NCBI RefSeq assembly: GCF_905171765.1
Contig: NC_053392.1
Location: forward strand, 109,636,465-109,700,464
Direction: 5' to 3'
From: Bufo bufo
Taxonomy: Eukaryota > Chordata > Amphibia > Anura > Bufonidae
DNA length: 64,000 nt
Shown: positions 9,404 to 19,251 of the stretch, piece after piece
How positions within the stretch are numbered: the stretch's first letter is position 1
Layout of the letters: the number at the start of each line of letters is the position of its first letter
Notes under the pieces: model-generated
What the model was told of the DNA's origin: nothing
Database searches by the model: none
Seen by the model: only the letters and a program-made list of their open reading frames with translations
Program-made: the position numbers and the translations under genes

Positions 9404-10329
9404 AAGGACGTATATACTTATGTATGTATGTTCCGTGATCACTCAAAAATGCAACAATCAATTTCAACGAAACTTGGTATACACATCACTTGCTACCTCA
9501 AAAGAAATCTTGTGGGGGTCTCAGCTCTCTAGCACGTATGGTTCCTGATATTTTCCCAAAAAATACAAATATGGCACATCAATGACCTACATTAGCCAAT
9601 AGAAGATGTCTTTATCTTCAAATCCCAACTGCCATACACACGGTCACATGTCCCTTATCAGCCAATAGAAGCTCATAGGTCCTTAGTCTCCACATACACA
9701 CAGTTTTACACCAGGTTTCTACAACAAACTAGCCATTTTTCTTCACTGCTGCAGGTCAGCTTTAAAGGGGCAGGGCGCTGTGGATGACACTGTTAAAGGA
9801 TCGGAGTGCTGTGGAGGTGACAGACTGACTTAAAAACCGCGCCCCCAGCACACAGTAAGCCTTGCCCCAATCCGGTTAGGCCACGCCCCTCTCACTCTGC
9901 AGCCGACAAGGATTGGAAAAATGAAGGTAAAAATAAACTTCTGTCAGCTTCAGGGGTGGGAGGGATGGTGACTTTCTCTCTGCAGCTCACACTCATACAG
10001 CACAGTGCTGCTGTCTGAGAGTGAGCTGTTCAAAAGGACATCCCTGCATGAGATATTCCCAAAAAATGCATTAGCCAATATAAGCCTGGTGACATGACCC
10101 TTGTCAGCCAATAGAAGTTCGCAGGCCCTTAGTCTCCACATACACATAGTTTTACACCATTTAAAAAAAGAAATGCTATTTTTCTTCACTGCTGTAGGTC
10201 AGCATTAAAGCGGCGGGGTACTGTAGATGTCACAGTTATAGTGGATACTGTTGATATCTTTTAATGACATACACAAACATTAAATGAAATAGATGAAATA
10301 TACCCGTGCGAAGCCGGGTCCTTCTGCTA

Positions 10330-10330
<1 letters not shown>
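9373..10330 (+). mobile_element. Non-autonomous Helitron 1
   Basis: The 3' end shows the Helitron signature: hairpin CCCGTGCGAAGCCGGG followed after 8 bases by CTAG at 10327-10330 and then T. It starts after a (TA)n tract near 9373-9400 with a CCGTGATCACTCAAAAATGC block. The body has no helicase ORF and includes CAATTTCAACGAAACTTGG and minisatellite-like (GGGGCAGGGCGCTGTGGA) segments. A sister element follows directly to the right. The 5' boundary is blurred by the TA repeat. Confidence 0.7.
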
Positions 10331-10372
<42 letters not shown>

Positions 10373-10662
10373 AGGACATTTATATGTGTGTGTGTACTGT
10401 ATATATGTTCCGCAATCACTCAAAAACACAACCATCAATTTCAACGAAACTTGGTATACACATCCCTTGCTATCTGGAAAGAAATATTGTGGGGGGTCAC
10501 AGCTCTCTAGGACATACCATTCCTGAGATATTCCCCAAAAATGACCTGCATTAGCCAATATAAGCCTGCAAGTCTTTCTCTTCATATCCCAATACACACG
10601 GTCACATGTCACTTATCAGGCAATCGAAGCTCGCAGGCCCATAGTCTCTTTTTTCTTCACTG

Positions 10663-10957
10663 GCTAAGGTTACATGACGACATGTGTCGCATGACATATA
10701 GGGCACACCTACACTGCTACATGTGTCGCACCAATGTCGCGTGACAATTTTTTTAATGATAGTCTATGGTGTTGCGCTGAGACATGTGACATGCTGCGAC
10801 TGCGACACGACAGTCACAGAAAAATCGATCTTCGATGGATTTTTTGCAACTGTCGTGTCACAGTCGCAGCATGTCACATGTGCGACACCATTGCCTATCA
10901 TTATAAAAATTGTTAAGACAAAATGTCACATGACACATGTTGTCATGTAGCCCTAGC
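10663..10957. mobile_element. MITE with ~24-bp terminal inverted repeats, inserted in Helitron 2
   Basis: Left end GCTAAGGTTACATGACGACA and the complement of the right end GCTAGGGCTACATGACAACA match at all but about three positions. The interior is also palindromic (GCTGCGACTGCGACACGACA at about 10792-10811, complementary near 10853-10872), so the whole element folds back. Helitron 1 lacks this segment at the matching CTTCACTG / CATTAAAG position, which confirms an insertion. The short open frames within are shadows. Confidence 0.75.
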
Positions 10958-10964
10958 ATTAAAG

Positions 10965-11400
10965 AGGCAGGGCGCTGTGGAGGTCACTGTTAAAGGGGCG
11001 GGCACTGTGGAGGTCACTGTTAAAGAGGCGTTCACTGTGGATGTTACTGTAAAGGGGGAAGGCCGCTGTGAAGGTCACTGTTAAGGGGGCAGGGACCACT
11101 ACTAAAGGGGCAACTGCTGTGGAGGTCACTGTTAAGGCAGCAGGGTACTGTGAGGTCACTGTTAAGGCAGTGGGGTACTGTGGAGGTCACTGTTAAGGGG
11201 GCAGGCCCCTGAGGAGGTCACTGTAAAGGGAGTGGGGTGGGCTGCTGTGAAGGTCAAAGTTAAGGGGATGGGCTGCTGTGGAGGTCCCATTTTAAAGTGG
11301 CAGGGCACTGTGGGGGGTCAATGTTAAGCGGTGGGGGACTGTGGAGTTCACTGTTAAAGGGGCGGGGTGCTGTAGAGGTCACTGTTATAGGGGATACTGT
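10965..11400. repeat. ~30-bp minisatellite inside Helitron 2
   Basis: About 13 diverged units containing GGAGGTCACTGTTAAAGGGG followed by CGGG/CAGGGC and ACTGT. Helitron 1 has only one or two such units, so the array expanded within this copy. Confidence 0.8.
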
Positions 11401-11479
11401 CGATATCTTTTAACGACACACACAAATGTTAAATGAAATAGATGAAATATACCGGTGCAAAGCCGTGTCCTTCTACTAG

Positions 11480-12364
11480 TTAGTAATAAAAAAAGTCAAT
11501 AGTGGCTATTCATCCCTAGAAAAAGGGTTAAATCCCAAACCACAGCAAGAATGATGCCCTCAATGGGCATCTAACATTAACAAAAGCTTTGTCAAAGGCA
11601 TGCTAGATATAAAAGATCAGGGTTATATAGCACAAACATTAATACTAAAAATCAATATGGCTGGTTTACAGGGATGGGCCAGGATCAGAAAAACTAAGCC
11701 ACACCTGTCCACAGATTTTGTAGGATAATACAATCAGTCCTAGTCACGTCAATGGAGTTTAATTGCAATACCAGAAACAATCTTTGGACAGGTGAGGAAC
11801 TGTTTTGGAAAAATGCAGCAATGATTTACTAATCAAGCGAGAGAGATCAAGACACCACAGCCAACCAGTTGTTATGTGAGTGAACCATGCTGACACAAGT
11901 TGAAAAGTATCACAACCTTCCTGTGGAAAGATTCTGAAGTCATTAGTAGAGTTGGTTAAGAACAGTTGTCTTGTGACTTTTCTACCCTGTGGTGTAATCT
12001 CTCGGTTACTAAGTTATAGTCCTCAATAAGCAACTCATTTTATACAGATTAATTTAACATAAAAACTATAAAAAGTAAAAACCAACCTGAAAACAAACCT
12101 GAAGCATAGGGAATCAGGGGTCCCAAAGGCACATCTAATACAAAAAAACAAAAACATCACTAGTATAAATTGCACATAGGCAGTGGGGCCCTGATGTCGA
12201 TTTTGCATTTGGGCCCAAGAGCCTGACTCTCTCAACAAATAAATGGAGATCCTTGTATTTATTTTATTTTATAGATTGATAGAAAAATGTACACATTGTA
12301 ATATACTAATTATCCAGTTTATTGAGGGCCACAGCTTAACTAGTCTTTTTCTTTTATCTTTTAG
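11480..12364 (+). other. Unassigned sequence upstream of the A4GNT-like exon
   Basis: No gene or repeat is recognised. The last ~20 bases form a good splice acceptor: pyrimidine-rich TTTTTCTTTTATCTTTTAG ending at 12364, with a possible branch site CTTAAC near 12335. I therefore read this as the end of an intron. Confidence 0.5.
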
Positions 12365-12825
12365 GTGTGCTCACATAATAACGAGACATGCTGAAAGCCC
12401 TGAGGATCACTACTTTCGCTCTGATATGTGCAATTGTGTTTTTTTTTATTGGAATAGACATTAAATCAAACCAAATAGAACTGAAAAGAAGGAAATCAAC
12501 GGTCATGCCTATGCTTCCCCCAAATATTAGCATATATCCCAAAAATATATTTAAGGGTGGAAATGGGATCTTTTTTCTAGAGACCACAGACAGAATGGAG
12601 CCACCATCCTTGGTCTTATGTGCAATTGAATCAGCAGCTCGAGTGTATCATGATCGACCAATAGGCTTCTTTATGAAGGGGCTGCATGATATAGAAACAG
12701 AAGAAGATATCAACAGAACCAGGAATCTTTTTCCGACTCTCTCATCTTTTCATAATGTCCATATACTGCCTCTGAGATTTGAGGAATTGTTTAATAACAC
12801 ACCGCTTCAATCATGGTATGAAAAG
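12365..12825 (+). CDS. A4GNT: First coding exon of an A4GNT-like (alpha-1,4-GlcNAc-transferase / glycosyltransferase family 32) gene
   Basis: The exon runs from an acceptor (TTTTAG at 12364) to a donor (AAG|GTATGT, GT at 12826-12827, phase 0); coding starts at ATG 12388 and gives 146 residues. The protein begins with a short tail and one hydrophobic segment (about residues 7-23), as in a type II Golgi anchor. It continues into GNGIFFLETTDRMEPPSLV, LCAIESAARVY and IGFFMKGL, then LPLRFEELF, TPLQSWYEK. These blocks match from memory the start of the lumenal domain of vertebrate A4GNT; the closely related A4GALT is less similar but cannot be excluded. The catalytic DXD block expected in the next exon is not found in the remaining 51 kb. 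Either the following intron is very long or this is an orphan or duplicated exon. The frame after the donor stops within 5 codons. Confidence 0.85.
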
Positions 12826-13496
12826 GTATGTAGACGTTATTAAAACGTGTGTATAATGATGTGAATGTTACGGTACGTACAAAGCATAATCATTTTCTAT
12901 GAACTTGCATCTAATGTGTAAGAGTGATGCTCAGTCCATTGAAATACAGTTCTGCTCCTAAATCCTCACAGATTCTGCTGACGTTTCACAGTACGCAAGT
13001 GAGCGCATTATTTCAATGGGTTTTCTGGGAGATTTACACTGATGACCTATCCTCTGGATAGGTCATCAGTATGTGATCGGTGAAGATACAACACCCTGGA
13101 CCCATGCTGATCAGCTGTTTAAGAAGGCAGCGCACTCGCAGTAGCATTGCGGTCTTCTCGCAGCTTTCCTTAGGCCTAGGCACAGCTCAGCTCCATTTAA
13201 GTGAATGGGTCTGACAGCGATGCACCTACCAAAAATTGAAACTGTGCCTACAAACTACAAAACATATAGGGTAGTACCAGGGCCTGCGTGTGCACCTGGC
13301 ACACCCGGGACAACTGCGGTCTATGCTGAAGATCGCTGTACGGGAAATCCCCCAGTGTTTCTGAACAGTCAGGACTCCCGGTTTAGGAGTCCCTGCTCTG
13401 ACTCCATATATGGCTATGTCCATATATGGAGTTAGTGCTATGAACATTTAGGGGGTATCCACAAGCATTATCAGTATGCTTGGGGACACCCAGTGT
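12826..13496 (+). other. Intron-like sequence with dispersed repeat traces
   Basis: It starts with the GTATGT donor. 13025-13085 contains GATGACCTATCCTCTGGATA followed by GGTCATCAG, a word shared with the TTAA-flanked MITE at 61830-62063 (TGATGACCTATCTTGAGGAT), so a fragment of that repeat family is present. No exon is recognised. Confidence 0.5.
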
Positions 13497-14140
13497 ATTT
13501 AAGATACATCTGACCACAGACACGTGGTCTAGCAAACACGGGCAGGGAATGTACATAACTTTTACTTCCCACTGGCTGAACCTTCTGACGGCTGTCAAGC
13601 ATGCAACCTGTGGCACCTGTGTGGATTTGGTGTTAACGCCACGGATTGCATGCAGGCCTGCCTCTTATTCTCCTCCTCCTACTCCATCCTCCGTCTCCTC
13701 CTCGGCTCACTCCTCCTTTTCCACTGCTGCACCCCCCAAGTTCCCCAGAACCTATGTGACGTGCCAGGTGAGACGTTGCCATGCTAAGAGCCACACCGGT
13801 CCTGCACTGCTTTCAGCTCTGCAGTCACAGGCCGATCAGTGGCTAACCCCACTCAATTTGACAGTTGGTAAAGTGGTGTGCGACAACGGTGCCAATCTGC
13901 TGAGCGTGCTAAAATAGGGCTACATGACACACATGCCAGCCGTGCATGGCACACGTCCTGAACTTAGTTGTGCAGCGATTCATTGCCAAATACCCCGGGT
14001 CTAGGACGTCTTGCGGCAGGCCAGGAAAATCTCTGGCCATTTTAGAAGATCTAACACGGCCATGGCTCGCCTTGCTGACGTTCAGCGGCGACACCACTTG
14101 CCCGTTGGACTCCACTGAAAAGGATTTAAGGGAGGGCACT
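13497..14140 (+). pseudogene. hAT-B1: transposase catalytic-core fragment
   Basis: The reading contains LTTDTWSSKHGQGMYITFTS (first catalytic Asp region of hAT transposases), LTAVKHATCGTC, then VGKVVCDNGANLLSVLK (second Asp region). A stop at 13915-13917 interrupts it. Shifted frames continue with FRQARKISGHFRRS-like and MARLADVQRRHHLPV sequence. The same family is seen at 36500-38450 (minus) and 39437-40797 (plus). The N-terminal BED finger and C-terminal dimerisation domain are missing, and no TIR or TSD was identified. Dead fragment. Confidence 0.75.
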
Positions 14141-14621
14141 TAATCTGCTGATTGCCACAAGTTATTATGCTATCACCTTCTACTTTTTGTTTATATGGAC
14201 AGTTGATAAATGCGGGGTCATGTTGTTGGTTAGATGCCTGCAAATAATAGTGTGGGGGGCAGACTGAGTGCTTGAGTCAAGGCTCTACCCAGTACTGGAG
14301 ACTATGTCCTTTTCATCAGTTAGGAGTGTTATACTATAAGGGGGGAGATCTGATATATGCTAGCATAGCCGGGAATGTATGCCGCTTGCTAGTTCTTATT
14401 TAACGTTCCCCTTGTTTGCTATTGCATATTTGTTTGTATTCCCCAAGTTCAGGAAATTATTTTCCCCAGGGCTTCACGTGTATGTGAAATGTCTTTATTT
14501 GTTCTGTATGGGTTGGGAAGGGAGGGACTGTGAGACCTTATTGACTAGACACCAGTGGTTCTATGTGTATGACCGGGTGAGGCTGCTTACGGTCCTGTAC
14601 TGCTATGGTTTAAAAACATAA

Positions 14622-16104
14622 ATGGTTACCCTTAGAATAATTGCCTGGAATGTGAGGGGGCTGAACCAACCTGCTAAATGCAATGCCATCTTTTATGCCT
14701 TGCAAACGTATCAACCGGCAATTCTGTGCTTCTCAGAACCTCATCTCACTTCTGAGAGAACACATCTTATTCATAAGGCTTGGGTGGCACAGAAGTTTCA
14801 TTCCTCCTATCCCACGCAATCGAGAGGGGTGAGCGTGTTGGTGCATAGAAATGTTCCCTTTATATCAAGGGAGGTACATGTGGATGATGAGGGTCGCTTT
14901 ATATGTATTAACTATTCTGTGTTTCATTACCAAATGATACTAGTGGCCGTTTATATACCTCCCCCATATTCCTGTGAAGTTTTCCAAAAAGTATTATCCT
15001 TCACTTCCAAATTTCCAGATCTGCCAGTTCTCATAATTGGTGATTTTAATATGTTCTTGGACAAATCCCTAGATAAATTCCAATCTGATAGTGGGGCCTC
15101 TGGCCCTTCTCTATCCTCATTAACCAAGACGCTCACTGACATAGACTTGTATGATTTGTGGAGGTCCAGAAATCCGGGTATGAAGCAATACTCCTGCTAC
15201 TCGTCATCACATAGTTCTCTTTCTAGGATAGATCTGGCTGTGGGATCTAAGGGAGTGTTAAATAAGGTCCAGGATGTTAGGTACTTACTCCGTAGTATTT
15301 CTGACCACTCCCCTTTATTGGTAGTACTGGATTTAGGGAGAGAGCTATTGGGTCCGAGACAACCATGGCGACTAAACCCTTTTTGGATCCAGTTAGTTGA
15401 TACTGGTACTGTGATATCTGCTGCTCTGACTGACTTTTTTACCAATATTGAACGTTCAGCTAGTCACTCCATTATCTGGGATACAATGAAAGCTTATATT
15501 AGAGGGATATACATTAAACGGATTAGTTCCCATAAAACTAAAAGCAGGGCACTTACGACAGAACTGCTGGATAGAGTTCAGACTACGGAGGCGCAAGATC
15601 TACTGAAGGAACATTTGATTAGTAGAGCTGGGGACAAACAATTTTTTAAGACTCAACATTATTTTATGGAAGGGGAATGTAGGGGCCACCTACTAGCTAC
15701 TATTATTAAGACCCAATTGCGCCCATCTTGTGTACTGGGAATCACTAATAAAATGGGCGTACAGGTATCGGGAGATGATAACATAATGAACATATTCCAT
15801 GAGCACTATGCAGATGTCTATAAGTCCAGACTAGGGATTGACTGTAGTGACAGGGAGCAATACCTGCATAATATCCAGATGCCCAGCCTGTCTGATGATC
15901 AGAGGTTATTACTTGATGGGGACAATTGGAAGAGATGGTATTGGCGGTGCAGTCGCTTCCTAACGGAAAAGCACCTGGGGCAGATGGTCTGCCAGGGGAA
16001 TTCTACAAAAAACATCAAGAAGTTTTGCTCCCGCATCTCCTACAGGTGTTTAATGAATCTTATAGGACAGGTATTTTACCTAGCTCTATGAGAGAAGCAT
16101 TGGT
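14622..16104 (+). pseudogene. L1-like ORF2: AP endonuclease plus start of RT (broken)
   Basis: The endonuclease domain (residues about 1-240) has all expected AP-endonuclease landmarks: IIAWNVRGLN with Asn10, SEPHL with Glu39, VYIPPP, IIGDFNMFLD with Asp141/Asn143, SRIDLAVGS and SDHSPL (227-232). It nicks target DNA for target-primed reverse transcription. A frameshift near 15900-15926 moves the protein to another frame, which reads MEEMVLAVQSLPNGKAPGAD, then GLPGEFYKKH, the typical start of L1 RT. The coding sequence stops at SSMREALVT (about 16104), where a 92-bp-unit array replaces the rest. The first Met fits the usual ORF2 start just before the AWN motif. Confidence 0.88.
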
Positions 16105-16791
16105 GACATGAACCCCCTTTTGCGTGAATGAACCCCTGCTGTGCCTGGGTGACATGGGCCTAAATCTCTCAAAATCCTCTGTTCTATTGCTGGGTGACAT
16201 GAACCCCCTTTTGCCATTAATAAACCCCTGCTGTGCCTGGGTGACAGAGGTCTAAATCTCTCAAAATCCTCTGTTCTATTGCTGGGTGACAAGATCCCCC
16301 TTTTGCCGTGAATGAACCCCTGCTGTGCCTGGGTGACAGGGGCCTAAATCTCTCAAAATCGTCTGTTGTATTGCTGGGTGACATGAACCCCCTTTTGCCG
16401 TGAATGAACCCCGCTGTGCCTGGGTGACAGGGGCCTAAATCTCTCAAAATCCTCTGTTGTATTGCTGGGTGACATGAACCCCCTTTTGCCGTGAATGAAC
16501 CCCTGCTCTGCATTGCTGACAGGGGCCTAAATCTCTCAAAATCCTCTGTTCTATTGCTGGGTGACAAGATCCCCCTTTTTCCGTGAATGAACCCCTGCTG
16601 TGCCTGGGTGACAGGGGCCTAAATCTCTCAAAATCCTCTGTTGTATTGCTGGGTGACATGAACCCCCTTTTGCCATGAATGAACTCCTGCTGTGCCTGGG
16701 TGACAGGGGCCTAAATCTCTCAAAATCGTCTGTTGTATTGCTGGGTGACAAGAACCCACTTTTGCCATGAATGAACCCCTGCTCTGCATTG
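16105..16791 (-). repeat. 92-bp tandem array, inverted copy of the hAT-A1 array, inside L1-1
   Basis: About 7.5 units, each containing TTTTGAGAGATTTAGGCCCC and GTCACCCAGCAATA on the minus strand. The unit variants occur in nearly the same order as in the array starting at 17952, read in the opposite direction; for example the unit with CAATGCAGAGCAGGGGTTCA is outermost at 16791 and at 17952. One extra unit is present here. At the left junction GGTGACA is shared by L1 and the repeat. Open frames in the array repeat MSPSN...ILRDLGPCHPGTAG and are not genes. Confidence 0.9.
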
Positions 16792-17539
16792 GGGCTGATT
16801 GTGTTTGTTTAAGCCTAGTGTGCTGAAGCTTTATAGTGCATAGGTGATGTCATGGTCTGTTACTAAAACAAATAGGTCTTACACATGTTTATGCTTATCT
16901 ACTCACAACAAGGTCTCACAGTGGGGGAGGGGGAAGGGAGTTTGGTTGTTGGGATCTTTATGTTAAGGATCCTGTTTATTGACTATCCTGTTTTGTACAA
17001 TGAGTATTTTTGTACTGTGTTGAACATAATTAGAGTTGAGCGGACACCTGGATGTTCGGGTTCGACGAGTTCGGCCAAACTTGAAAAAAAAGTTCGGGTT
17101 CGTGACCTTTATTTGACCCGAACTTGACCCCGAACTCGAACCCCATTGAAGTCAATGGGGACCCGAACTTATGGGCACTAAAATGGCTCTAAAATAGTCC
17201 TGGAAAGGGCTAGAGGGCTGCAAAAGGCATCAAAATGTGCTTAAGAGCATGGCAACTATTCTGCAAACAAATGTGGATAGGGAAATGACTTAAAATAACA
17301 TAAAATACAGAAAAATTAAAAATAACAATCTGGATCTAGGAGTAGGAGGTTGAGGAGGCGGTGGATGGGTGGATGTGGCGGTGTAGGTTGACGTGGCGGT
17401 GTAGGTGGAAGCGGCGGTGAAGGAGGAATAGGTAGCCAACACTGATTTGTGTTATTTTTAATTTTTAAATTGGGGTATCCCCAAAATATTGGGACATATA
17501 ACAAAATAAAACAAAGAATAAGTGCACTTGAGTACAAGA

Positions 17540-17935
17540 ATGGATGGTTGAGGCTGGTATAAATGTCTATTCTGCACAAGGTACTGACAAGTCCTGTGGG
17601 ATCCATGCCTGGTTCATTTTAATAAACGTCAGCTTGTCCACATTGGCTGCGGCCTGTGATAATGCTCTCTGCCGTGCTAAACACACGTTCACACTATACA
17701 CTGGCTGCAGGGCAGGTCAGCACCTCCAAGGCTGACAAAGCTTTTCCACATTTTGGCCATGCTAACCCTGCCTTCTCAGGTGCTGGCGGTGCCCCAGCTG
17801 CGTTGGCGACCTCTTCCTCCTCCTCTGCCTTCGCCTTGTGCTTCCACTGTGCCCCCGCTGTCAGGTGGGAATGCTATCATCAGCGTGCGCTTGTAGTCGC
17901 GCATCTTCTGATCAGTAACAGATGTTTTCACTAAA
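17540..17935 (-). pseudogene. Duplicated C-terminal transposase fragment (hAT-A1, left end)
   Basis: On the minus strand this repeats the dimerisation-domain end seen again at 19252-19640: the region encoding LSTANVDKLTFI-like sequence, then a jump to the KSFVSTPQ / MADMWK-like region and the RTLVDAL-like stretch. The segment between has been deleted. hAT-A3 has a matching extra C-terminal copy at 46173-46394, so the duplication predates the spread of these two copies. Confidence 0.7.
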
Positions 17936-17951
17936 TTTAGTTCCCTGTCAG

Positions 17952-18800
17952 CAATGCAGAGCAGGGGTTCATTCATGGCAAAAGTGGGTTCTTGTCACCC
18001 AGCAATACAACAGACGATTTTGAGAGATTTAGGCCCCTGTCACCCAGGCACAGCAGGAGTTCATTCATGGCAAAAGGGGCTTCATGTCACCCAGCAATAC
18101 AACAGAGGATTTTGAGAGATTTAGGCCCCTGTCACCCAGGCACAGCAGGGGTTCATTCACGGCAAAAGGGGGATCTTGTCACCCAGCAATAGAACAGAGG
18201 ATTTTGAGAGATTTAGGCCCCTGTCAGCAATGCAGAGCAGGGGTTCATTCACGGCAAAAGGGGGTTCATGTCACCCAGCAATAGAACAGAGGATTTTGAG
18301 AGATTTAGGCCACTGTCACCCAGGCACAGCGGGGTTCATTCACGGCAAAAGGGGGATCATGTCACCCAGCAATAGAACAGAGGATTTTGAGAGATTTAGA
18401 CCTCTGTCACCCAGGCACAGCAGGGGTTTATTAATGGCAAAAGGGGGTTCATGTCACCCAGCAATAGAACAGAGGATTTTGAGAGATTTAGGCCCATGTC
18501 ACCCAGGCACAGCGGGGTTCATTCACGGCAAAAGGGGGTTCTTGTCACCCAGCAATACAACAGACGATTTTGAGAGATTTAGGCCCCTGTCACCCAGGCA
18601 CAGCAGGGGTTCATTCACGGCAAAAGGGGGATCTTGTCACCCAGCAATAGAACAGAGGATTTTGAGAGATTTAGACCCCTGTCACCCAGGAACAGCAGGG
18701 GTTTATTAACGGCAAAAGGGGGTTCATGTCACCCAGCAATAGAACAGAGGATTTTGAGAGATTTAGGCCCGTGTCACCCAGGCACAGCAGGGGTTTGTAT
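17952..18800 (+). repeat. 92-bp tandem array in hAT-A1
   Basis: About 9 units with TTTTGAGAGATTTAGGCCCC, GTCACCCAGGCACAGCAG and TTCATTCACGGCAAAAGG. The first ~570 bases match the inverted array at 16791-16105 nearly base for base. hAT-A3 has a diverged array of the same length at 47690-48355. Confidence 0.92.
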
Positions 18801-19251
18801 ACACCAAAAATGGTAAAATGTCACCCGACAATTGAAAATAAGAAATTTTTCAATATAGGGCACTAAAATTGGCACTTTTTTGCATTAAAATGGCTATAAA
18901 TTAGTCCTTGAAAAGGCTAGAGGGATGTAAAAGGCAGTAACATGTGCTTAAGAGCATGGCAACTGCTGTGCAAACAAATGTGGATAGGGAAATAACTTAA
19001 AATAAAATAACTAAAAATTACAAATTATTAACCTGCAACTCAGAGAAGGAGGTGGATATGGAGTCGGTGAATGTGGTGTTGTAGGTGGAGGCAGCAATGG
19101 AGGAGGAGGAGGAGGTAGCCAACAATGTTTTTTTTAATTTTTTTATTGGGGGAGGTAGCCTCCAAAATATTGTGACAAATAAAAATAAATAAAAAGAATC
19201 ATTGCACTTGACTTGAGTACAAGAATGTATGTTTGATGGTGGTATAAATGT

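Larger units (their letters stand above)
10331..11479 (+). mobile_element. Non-autonomous Helitron 2 (tandem to Helitron 1)
   Basis: It begins after a second (TA)n/(GA)n tract with CCGCAATCACTCAAAAACAC, the same block as Helitron 1. It ends with a weakened terminal hairpin (CCGGTGCAAAGCCGTG) and CTAG at 11476-11479 followed by T. It carries an inserted MITE (10663-10957) and a minisatellite. There is no coding capacity. The head-to-tail arrangement with Helitron 1 suggests insertion of one at the end of the other, or read-through replication. Confidence 0.7.

Noticed and set aside
17952..18800. CRISPR-like array appearance (and other arrays here)
   Set aside because: Units are directly adjacent tandem repeats without unique spacers, in a eukaryotic context with no cas genes.
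16217..18816. Several open frames with repeated ILRDLGPCHPGTAG units on both strands
   Set aside because: They come from the 92-bp arrays at 16105-16791 and 17952-18800.
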